Below, one piece after another: positions 8,700 to 16,318 of a stretch of DNA of 64,000 nt. Source of the stretch: Ignavibacteriales bacterium (GTDB lineage Bacteria; Bacteroidota; Ignavibacteria; Ignavibacteriales; Melioribacteraceae); assembly GCA_021740915.1 (NCBI GenBank), contig JAIOYW010000004.1, positions 62,001 through 126,000 of the forward strand, given 5' to 3'. Numbering within the stretch: position 1 is the first letter of the stretch; every line of letters begins with the position of its first letter. The position numbers and the translations under genes were made by a program. Under the pieces are notes generated by a model. That model had not been told where the DNA came from. It was given only the letters and a program-made list of their open reading frames with translations, and did not search any database.

Positions 8700-11600
8700 T
8701 AAATTTCAGATACCTTGTAAAAAATAAAATTGGCGAAGGACGAAGCAAAGTTTTCAGGATCGAAGACAAGTTCTTCCCGGAACAACCGCTGGCGATCAAA
8801 GTTTTGAGTTCTTCAGCAAATTACCAGGAAAAAGAACTGTTTGAACGGGAATTTGAGATTTTACAAAATCTTGATCACCCGGGAATTATTAAATGTTATT
8901 CCCGGCAGATAGTAGATTATTCAGATGAAAGTGATAATGAAATAGATATTCAAAACGGTGATCATTTCCTTGTGCTTGAATATTTCCCCGGCGATGATCT
9001 AAACAAATCATGCGGATATCTTTCCTCAGAAAATCTAATAAATATTGCTTGTCAGATAGCAGATATACTCTTTTATCTGCATCTTAATAATTATATTTAT
9101 TTCGATGTCAAAGCAGAAAACATCCTTTTAAAAGTCGATCTTTCGGGGTTAAAGATTAAATTCGTCGATTTTGGGATGACTGAATTTAATCCCACCATTT
9201 TAGATTATTCAGTCAGAGGAAGTATTGAATACCTTGCTCCTGAAATAATTACCGGCACTTTATATGATTTCAAAGTTGACCTGTATTCACTTGGCATTCT
9301 GCTCTATAAGATCAGCACAGGCAACTATCCGTTCAGGGAGCTGGAAAGAGTTGATATTTTGAACTGGCATCTGAATTCGGATTATATTCCGGAAAATCAA
9401 AAGCTGCCGCCAAAGTTTTATAAACTAATTCAAAAACTGGTTTCCAAAGAACCAGTTGAGCGCCCTCAAAGCGTGCTTGAAGTTATTATTACTTTGCTGG
9501 GAACCATCCCCGCTGAAATGAAACAACATTGGAGAATTTCCGGCAAATTCAAAAACAGAAAATCCTTCTACGAAGTCTGCAATAATTTTCTTGACGGAGA
9601 ACAAAAATACAATGTCATTCTTATCAGGGGAAAGTCAGAATTTGAGAAAAGAAAACTATTACCCGAGATATACCTGAACAGAACTGATACGCTCTTTCTC
9701 GATTGCAGTATTGATTCCGATATTATTAATGCATATAGAGTAATTGCTCATCAGCTTGTTTTCTCTGTTAAGACAAATTCTTCAAAATTACTTTTTAAAG
9801 AATTACCCGAACTTTTTGACAAACAGGTGAATGATGCTGTAAAAGCCGGACTGATTCTCACCAATTTGTTCCGCAGGCTTGATAACAATCTTATTATAAG
9901 TAATCTGGATTCAGCACCAAGATTTTTAGCAGAAACATTGCGCAATCTGATTCTAATCTCGTCAATAAACGGACTTCGCATAATTATAGATACTGAAAAG
10001 GAATCCTTTGTTTCCGGTTTACAATCTGAAACCCATGTCTATAATTTACTTCCATACGCGGAGAGTGAAATCACACAATACGTGAAAGAAAATCTCAATG
10101 AATTTATACATCCTGAATCGCTTGGTGCAATAATTTCAAAATCCGGCGCTCAGTATCCCGATGAATTCAATTATCTGTTTTTCGAATTGCTGACGCATGG
10201 TTATATCTCAATATCAGATAGCAGTTTCACTCTTGCAGATTCGGCTGATCTTATTGAAATGTTCCGGAATAGAAAAGCCGATTTTTTTTACAGTAAAATT
10301 TCCATGCTGAGTTTTGGTGCAAACAGACTGCTTAAAACAATTTCCATTCTCAAGTCAAAGTTCTCAACAACTGAATTAATCTCATTCGGGCTGATAAATG
10401 AAGGAAACCGGGAAACAATTTTTACGGAGCTATTTGAAGCTAACCTTATATTTGAAGACGCTGGGAAAAATCGGTTAATGCTTAGCTCCGGGGTAATTGC
10501 CGATTTGCTTCGGGAACAAATTTCTCGGGATTTTGAACTTATTGAAGAAATCGCTTCAGCAGCTGCAGAACATCAGTTTATGAGTTATAAGGAAATTGGT
10601 GACCTTTATATGATTGCTGTAAATCCAAAGAAAGCTTACAGTTATTATAAAGAAGAAACCGAAAGATTAAGCCGTATAAATGAATCTGTTTATAAGAGTG
10701 AATTTCTTGAAGAAATATTAAAAAAAGTCCCGGATCAGAGTAATGAAGCTTTTATTCGCTTTGAATTATTCAAAGTTTACTCAGCACAAAATAAACTTGA
10801 GAAAGCTAAGGAGATGGGAGAATGGTGTTTGAATACATTCCATTCTGACAGTTCTGAACTAATAACTGTAAAAAAACAGTTGATTCTGATTTATATAAGA
10901 CTCCGTTTGCCCGAAAAAAGTATAACACTTGTTGAAGAACTATGTGGTATTGATCAGAATTTCAGACATCTTGGATCTACTAAATTATTCAGGGCAGAAA
11001 TAGCTCTGGATAAAGAAGACCTTGTAAGTGCCGATAATCTTTGCAGAGAAGTTATAGAGGACGATAATTCCGCACTAGAGGACAAGGGCAATGCATATAA
11101 TCTCGCAGGAATTATCAAATATTATTCCGGCGCTCCTTTTGAGAGTGTTGTATATGATTTTAGCAGGTCAATCGAAATATTCAGTTCCGAAGGAAACTAT
11201 GAAAGAAAATCTTCAATTGAGGTTAATCTCGGAAACATTTTTTCGCTTCGGGGTGAATTTGAGAAATCAAAAAATTATTGGGATGAAGCGTTGAACTCAA
11301 ATGAGAGAACAGGCGATCTCAACCAGCAAGCCAACATACTGATGAATCTTGGGATTTATTATCTGAATCTGGCGTCACTCGAAGAAGCGAATGAGAAATT
11401 AGCAACCGCTGGTAAAATATTCAGCGCAATGGGTGATTCTTATGGTTTTGCCCTGAGTCTCATAAATCTTGCTGAAACACACTATTATAATTGCATGTGG
11501 GAAAATTCATTGGATGAATTGCGGAGAGCTGAAAGAATTTGTCTTGATCTTAGTGAATACAGAGAAATTCCGCTTATCAAATACTTTATGGCCGCTAATT

Positions 11601-12253
11601 ATTTCAGAATTGGGGAGATTTCTGCATCTGAAAATATTGTTGAGGATTTTTTTAATGATTCTCCTGAAAAAGATGTCCGCGTTAAAGCAAAATATATTTA
11701 TCTGCGGCATGAGCTGGCATATGAAAAAGAAAAAGATATTGATCGGGAAGAACTCGTTTCTGCTGTAAAAATACTTTCAGAATCCGGGGATCATTTCGAT
11801 TGTTTTTTTGCACTTCTTTTACTGATCAGCTATAATATTAAATTAACTGATTTTTCTGCTGCTCAATCGCTTCTCAATGAGTATTCTAATCTCTTTAAGA
11901 ATAATGAGATGTTTGCGGCCGGGGAACACTTCCTCACCGGAGAATTAAGGCAGAGTAACAGTCTTCTCAAAGAGGGTTCGTCCCTTGATGAATATTTGAA
12001 AGCTTTCCATATTGTTGAAAATCTAAGTATTAATGAAATGACGTTAAAAATAATATTCGCGATTGGAAATGATTATTTTCATCGGGGAGCGTACAGAAAA
12101 GCCGAAGAATACTACAACTATGTAAAAGAGTTGCTTAAAATTATGGCGGGCAAAACTGGAAATGAAAGGTCGGTGAAAAAATTTCGGCTAAAAAAGGATA
12201 TTTCCTCAATGATTGAGCAGCTTAAACTTTTTGAGCAAACAATTGAATCCTAA
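8696..12253 (+). CDS. Ser/Thr-kinase-like protein with STAND-like middle region and TPR repeats
   Basis: This is a 1185-residue protein. Residues 5-270 form a eukaryotic-type protein kinase domain: glycine loop IGEGRSKVF, Lys35 in AIKVL, catalytic-loop D137 in YFDVKAEN, DFG 158-160 and APE 181-183. The usual HRD is replaced by YFD, so the catalytic-loop His and Arg are missing. Residues 285-560 resemble the AAA/STAND ATPase part of giant kinase/histidine-kinase proteins, but the P-loop is degenerate (IRGKSEFEKRK at 310-320, lacking GxxxxGK). Residues 600-1170 are helical and TPR-rich. There is no signal peptide, so the protein is cytoplasmic. The gene is translationally coupled to the peptide-transporter permease, suggesting it senses or controls transport. 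Kinase activity is uncertain. Confidence 0.85.
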   Translation: MINFRYLVKNKIGEGRSKVFRIEDKFFPEQPLAIKVLSSSANYQEKELFEREFEILQNLDHPGIIKCYSRQIVDYSDESDNEIDIQNGDHFLVLEYFPGDDLNKSCGYLSSENLINIACQIADILFYLHLNNYIYFDVKAENILLKVDLSGLKIKFVDFGMTEFNPTILDYSVRGSIEYLAPEIITGTLYDFKVDLYSLGILLYKISTGNYPFRELERVDILNWHLNSDYIPENQKLPPKFYKLIQKLVSKEPVERPQSVLEVIITLLGTIPAEMKQHWRISGKFKNRKSFYEVCNNFLDGEQKYNVILIRGKSEFEKRKLLPEIYLNRTDTLFLDCSIDSDIINAYRVIAHQLVFSVKTNSSKLLFKELPELFDKQVNDAVKAGLILTNLFRRLDNNLIISNLDSAPRFLAETLRNLILISSINGLRIIIDTEKESFVSGLQSETHVYNLLPYAESEITQYVKENLNEFIHPESLGAIISKSGAQYPDEFNYLFFELLTHGYISISDSSFTLADSADLIEMFRNRKADFFYSKISMLSFGANRLLKTISILKSKFSTTELISFGLINEGNRETIFTELFEANLIFEDAGKNRLMLSSGVIADLLREQISRDFELIEEIASAAAEHQFMSYKEIGDLYMIAVNPKKAYSYYKEETERLSRINESVYKSEFLEEILKKVPDQSNEAFIRFELFKVYSAQNKLEKAKEMGEWCLNTFHSDSSELITVKKQLILIYIRLRLPEKSITLVEELCGIDQNFRHLGSTKLFRAEIALDKEDLVSADNLCREVIEDDNSALEDKGNAYNLAGIIKYYSGAPFESVVYDFSRSIEIFSSEGNYERKSSIEVNLGNIFSLRGEFEKSKNYWDEALNSNERTGDLNQQANILMNLGIYYLNLASLEEANEKLATAGKIFSAMGDSYGFALSLINLAETHYYNCMWENSLDELRRAERICLDLSEYREIPLIKYFMAANYFRIGEISASENIVEDFFNDSPEKDVRVKAKYIYLRHELAYEKEKDIDREELVSAVKILSESGDHFDCFFALLLLISYNIKLTDFSAAQSLLNEYSNLFKNNEMFAAGEHFLTGELRQSNSLLKEGSSLDEYLKAFHIVENLSINEMTLKIIFAIGNDYFHRGAYRKAEEYYNYVKELLKIMAGKTGNERSVKKFRLKKDISSMIEQLKLFEQTIES

Positions 12254-12383
12254 AATTTTTAATATGCCATTTCTATTTATTACAGGTATTTTTTACCGGA
12301 AATATTTCAAATCATCGTAATAATAATATATATTATGGACTTAATAATGGCATGATTTATGATTGTTACAGTCAGATATATTC

Positions 12384-12390
12384 AAGGAGT
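12384..12390 (+). promoter_or_regulatory. Ribosome binding site that fixes the lipoprotein start
   Basis: AAGGAGT lies 5 bases before the ATG at 12396. This favours the short start, which puts a lipoprotein signal peptide at the N-terminus, over the in-frame start at 12363. Confidence 0.7.
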
Positions 12391-12395
12391 ATTAT

Positions 12396-12974
12396 ATGAA
12401 AACTGTTAAATTTCTTCTCGTTCTTTTAGTGCTTGTCGCCATCGGCTGTTCAGAATCGGGTATTACCGATCCTATCAATGAAGGTAGTTCAACTAAAACT
12501 CTTAAAAAAGAGTTCATAAAACTTCCTACTCTCGATCAAAGCAACGATTTAAATACTGAAGCATTATTTATTGCCGCAAAATTCATCAAGGGCGAAATTG
12601 GTGGAAATATTACGCTCAACCGCACTTACTACACGGAATCCGGTATTGCAAAAGTAAAATCCAAATTGGATATACCTTCAGATGCTTTTTCGGGATGGCA
12701 GCTAATAGCCTATTTAATCAGCACTGAATATGCAGTTGTTGACTTTTTCCCATCAATGGAGTTCGACAAGGACCTGACTCTCGATCTTGAATTCCAAAAT
12801 ATCGACCTTTCCGCGGTTAGCAGCCCTTCAGAAATTGAATTCGCCTATATTGATAATTCCGGAACAGTTCAGATCGCCGAATACGATGAAATTGAAGTTG
12901 ATGTTGAAGAAGGCACTTTGTCGGTGACTGGTGCTAAAATTGGGCACTTTTCAAGATATGGATTCATTAGATAG
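12396..12974 (+). CDS. Lipoprotein with ZU5-like domain, function unknown
   Basis: This is a 192-residue protein with a lipoprotein signal peptide (lipobox VAIGC, Cys at residue 18). The region from GEIGGNITL through LDIPSDAF to a C-terminal IGHFSRYGF resembles the layout of ZU5-type beta domains (GG...IP.gA...HFS.Y). That match is by eye and tentative. It lies 142 bases after the kinase/TPR gene and 21 bases before the next TPR gene, so it may be an envelope partner of that signalling cluster. It is acidic in its second half. Confidence 0.65.
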   Translation: MKTVKFLLVLLVLVAIGCSESGITDPINEGSSTKTLKKEFIKLPTLDQSNDLNTEALFIAAKFIKGEIGGNITLNRTYYTESGIAKVKSKLDIPSDAFSGWQLIAYLISTEYAVVDFFPSMEFDKDLTLDLEFQNIDLSAVSSPSEIEFAYIDNSGTVQIAEYDEIEVDVEEGTLSVTGAKIGHFSRYGFIR

Positions 12975-12995
12975 GACATATTTAAGTCTATCAAA

Positions 12996-14243
12996 ATGGA
13001 AAGAGTAAGTGGAGAACTTGCGAACGGACTGATCGATGCTCTGAAGGAAATACTTCCTGAGTCTGAGATCAGTAATTTTAAGGATTATTTTAAAAGCCTT
13101 GAGAAATCATCTGTCCCCTTATCTTCAAAGAATATAATCACAGCGAATGGAATCTCTGTTGAATCGAACGCAGCAGTACACAGGTTTATTACCTATATTA
13201 TGCTGCGTTATGAGGACAAGACAAGAATCTCCATTCTGATTGCTATTGGAAATTACTGTATTGCACGAGGTCAGTATAATATTGCCGCGGATATTTTTGC
13301 AGTAATTATCAACAAGTTTAAAAATAATCCTAATTTCCGCCTGACGCTTGCTTACTGTTATATGGAGACTGGAAATATTCTTGCCTGCCAGGCTTCATGG
13401 AAACGGTCAGTAACTTCACTAAAAACATCAGTCTCACTTTTCAATGAACTTAATGATTTCAAAGGACTCGCAAAATCGAACAACATTATTGGTTCGGTTT
13501 ATGCGGAAAAAGGTGAGTTAGATTCAGCTTTCAATTACTTTAATTCTGCTCTTGGTTATGCCGGAAAAATAAACGAAACAGGAGTGATTGCGGGTATTGA
13601 AGCCAATATTGGAATTCTCAATAATATGCGTGGAAAATTCGATGCGGCTTATGGATATTTTAACCGGGCGCTCATCAGGTTTACTGAATTGAATGAATTG
13701 AGATATATGGCTGAAATGAGGCATAATCTTGGGATGTACTTTTTAGAAAAAGAACTTTTTGAATCAGCTTTTCACGAATTTGATGAGAGCATAAATCTTT
13801 CAGTGAATGAGCGATTTATGCCTGTACTCGCTTTAGGATACATCAGCAAGGCTTATACATACACCATCCTCTCTGATCTTAAACTTGCAAAAGCTTTTAA
13901 TGATATTGCTGCCAAACTTGGCTATGAACTTTCTGATAAGTTAACCGTTGCCGAAAGTTTTAAAATTGAGGGGATTATTAACAGGAAAAGCGGTAATCAT
14001 GCTTTAGGTGAATCCAATTTGCAGACTGCAATAAGACTCAACCAGGAACTTGGAAATCAAATAAACCTTGCTGAATCACAAATTGAATTGGCTCTTTTAT
14101 TTCTTGATCTGAATGACTATAATTCTGCTGCTACTCTTTTATCGAAAGCAGCAGGCTATTATCGAAGAATTGGTAATCAGAAACAACTCGACAAAATTAA
14201 ATCATTAAAAGAACAGATCAGGAAAAACAGATCAATTAAATAA
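12996..14243 (+). CDS. TPR-repeat protein
   Basis: This 415-residue protein is made almost entirely of tetratricopeptide-like helical repeats, with patterns such as AKSNNIIGSVYAEKGELDSAFNYF and similar around residues 150-400. It has no signal peptide or membrane segment, so it is probably a cytoplasmic scaffold. The repeats resemble those at the C-terminus of the kinase protein at 8696-12253. The gene sits between that gene and a histidine kinase gene, as a TPR block would in the fused giant kinase proteins. Start context is weak (no clear ribosome site). Confidence 0.8.
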   Translation: MERVSGELANGLIDALKEILPESEISNFKDYFKSLEKSSVPLSSKNIITANGISVESNAAVHRFITYIMLRYEDKTRISILIAIGNYCIARGQYNIAADIFAVIINKFKNNPNFRLTLAYCYMETGNILACQASWKRSVTSLKTSVSLFNELNDFKGLAKSNNIIGSVYAEKGELDSAFNYFNSALGYAGKINETGVIAGIEANIGILNNMRGKFDAAYGYFNRALIRFTELNELRYMAEMRHNLGMYFLEKELFESAFHEFDESINLSVNERFMPVLALGYISKAYTYTILSDLKLAKAFNDIAAKLGYELSDKLTVAESFKIEGIINRKSGNHALGESNLQTAIRLNQELGNQINLAESQIELALLFLDLNDYNSAATLLSKAAGYYRRIGNQKQLDKIKSLKEQIRKNRSIK

Positions 14244-14286
14244 TAATTCTCACTTTTCAGAACTCCGGGTCAATATAGTTAATACA

Positions 14287-15621
14287 ATGAAATTTAACGA
14301 CTTCAAAGATAAAATCGATCAAAAACGGCGTGAAGTTGACAGGAACAACTCTTCCGGTTCCAGAATCAAATATCTTGAGGCTATTCTTGATATCACCTCG
14401 AGGATAAATAAAACTCTCATCCTTGAGGATGTACTTAAGCAGGTTTTAATTAATGCTATACAATTGGCGGAAGCTGACCGTGGATTCATTGTGCTTCTGA
14501 ATTCTGAAAATTCTCTTGAGTATAAACTTGGAATAAACTCCACAGGAAATGTATTACCTTCTCAGCTCTTTCAGATCAGTCAGAGTGTTGTTGAAAAAGT
14601 TTTCCACGAAAAGCGTTCACTGTTTATTGAATTTGCCCAAAGCGGTGAGGATGATGCACCTTCTAAGAGCATTCTGAATCTCGATCTTCAAACAATACTC
14701 TGTTCCCCGCTTATAACTGATGACAAAAAAATAGGTGTTATTTACGTTGACAGTAAGTCCCTGCGGAAGATTAAGAATAAAGAAATGACTGATACTTTTG
14801 AGATTCTTGCCGGTCAGGCTGCTATCGCGATAAAAAATGCGCAGCTTTACAAAGTTCAACAGGAAACAATGAAAGCGCTTCGGGAAAGTAATCAGAATCT
14901 GAGACTTGCGAAAATCGAAGCGGAAAATTCAAATAAACTGAAATCTGAGTTCCTTTCTCAGATGTCGCATGAAATAAGAACACCCCTAAACATTTTAATG
15001 GGGTTTTCCAACTTATTAAAAGAAGAATTTGAGGAAGTATCGAACAAAAAGCATAAAGATATTCTTGAAATGTTTGATCTTGCGGGGCAGCGGCTCATGC
15101 AGACTATAGACTCTATACTTGAGATGTCACAAATACAAACCGGTAATTATGTTTTAGAACCTGTCAGATTAAATCTGCATTATGATGTTCTTTTTGATAT
15201 AGCAGAGAAGTTCAGAGCAGATTCGTACAGAAAAAACCTCGGTTTTGTTTATTCTTATCATGGCACTGATGTTGAAATTGTTGCAGATAGATTTATGGTA
15301 AGGCAAGCTATTTCAAAAATACTCGAGAATGCCGTAAAATTTACAAATACCGGCGTAGTATCTCTTATAATGGAACCTGGAAACGGACATGGTATTTCTG
15401 TCACGATTCGTGATACCGGAATTGGAATATCAGAGGAATATCAGAGAAAACTGTTCACTGCCTTTTCACAGGAGGAAAGCGGATATTCCCGGCGTTATGA
15501 TGGGAATGGACTTGGACTGGCAATTGCAAAAAAATATCTTGATCTGAATTCTATAAAAGTCGCTTTCACTAGCACCAAAGATTTAGGGACCGAATTTACC
15601 CTTCAATTCAACCGTTCCTGA
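14287..15621 (+). CDS. GAF-domain sensor histidine kinase
   Basis: This 444-residue soluble kinase has a GAF domain at about 45-185, a short coiled-coil linker at 187-215, HisKA at 217-285 with phospho-acceptor H228 in FLSQMSHEIRTP, and HATPase_c at about 325-440 with DTGIGI and GNGLGLAI. There is no transmembrane segment and no receiver domain. The GAF-HisKA-HATPase tail is the module usually found at the C-terminus of kinase-STAND-TPR giant proteins, and here it is a separate gene 43 bases after the TPR gene. A response regulator is not encoded nearby. Confidence 0.92.
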   Translation: MKFNDFKDKIDQKRREVDRNNSSGSRIKYLEAILDITSRINKTLILEDVLKQVLINAIQLAEADRGFIVLLNSENSLEYKLGINSTGNVLPSQLFQISQSVVEKVFHEKRSLFIEFAQSGEDDAPSKSILNLDLQTILCSPLITDDKKIGVIYVDSKSLRKIKNKEMTDTFEILAGQAAIAIKNAQLYKVQQETMKALRESNQNLRLAKIEAENSNKLKSEFLSQMSHEIRTPLNILMGFSNLLKEEFEEVSNKKHKDILEMFDLAGQRLMQTIDSILEMSQIQTGNYVLEPVRLNLHYDVLFDIAEKFRADSYRKNLGFVYSYHGTDVEIVADRFMVRQAISKILENAVKFTNTGVVSLIMEPGNGHGISVTIRDTGIGISEEYQRKLFTAFSQEESGYSRRYDGNGLGLAIAKKYLDLNSIKVAFTSTKDLGTEFTLQFNRS

Positions 15622-15892
15622 AGCATCCCTGCATTTGGAAATATCCACATAAAATATTGCGGGTATTTCCCGGTTTGCTTTTGGCTGCGGAGATACCCGT
15701 CATGTCACACAATAATTGCAGATAATATTTACGGAAGAATTCCTGTCAGTAGATAGATCCACATTCGAAAAATAAAAAGGGTTTCACAAATGAATGTTAT
15801 TGATATTCTAATTGAGGATTAAATCGAAAAAAATATAATACTGAAGTTTTAATCTAAAACAGCGGGATTGAATGTCTGTAATGCCTTAATTG
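15622..15892. other. Non-coding region containing an inverted repeat
   Basis: No credible gene is seen. CGGGTAT at 15660-15666 pairs with ATACCCG at 15693-15699, with further partial pairing inside (TCC/GGA and CCG/CGG). There is no U-tract after it, so a canonical intrinsic terminator is not supported, although it closes the histidine kinase operon. Confidence 0.4.
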
Positions 15893-15966
<74 letters not shown>

Positions 15967-16318
15967 AAATAAAACGATTTCTAATTTAATGATATTATAA
16001 TTAATTTCAAATTCTGATCGTCTGACTAAAAAATAATTCGCTAATGAAAAAAACCAAAAAATAGTTTGGTAATTTCAAAATCTATTAACATATTAAAAAG
16101 TCAAAATTTTATTTGTAATGGAAATCACATTAACAAATTTTTTAATCTATGACGAATATTGTTTTTAGGAAATGATAAGTTTAACTGATCATTCCGTTAC
16201 TTTATGCCCTTTTTCAAATATTAAGAAATTATTAATTTCTTACTTCCGCATAGTTTTTTCACACATTCTTCACCAAATTAACATTTCTTTTTTTTTAAAC
16301 TATCATAGAGGTAAACTT
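15967..16318. other. AT-rich leader between tRNA-Pro and the TonB receptor
   Basis: This is 352 bases of very AT-rich sequence with no convincing gene. A small hairpin ACCAAA/TTTGGT occurs at 16053-16070. An in-frame upstream ATG at 16172 would add 49 residues lacking any signal-peptide character, so I treat this as an untranslated leader and promoter region. Confidence 0.5.
16307..16311 (+). promoter_or_regulatory. Ribosome binding site deciding the TonB receptor start
   Basis: AGAGG sits 7 bases before the ATG at 16319. That start gives a standard signal peptide (MTNYYKRLG... to SLFAQ). Confidence 0.65.

Noticed and set aside
16172-16318. In-frame upstream extension of the TonB receptor from an earlier ATG
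   Set aside because: The extra 49 residues have no signal-peptide features, and the ATG at 16319 has both a ribosome site and a proper signal peptide directly after it.
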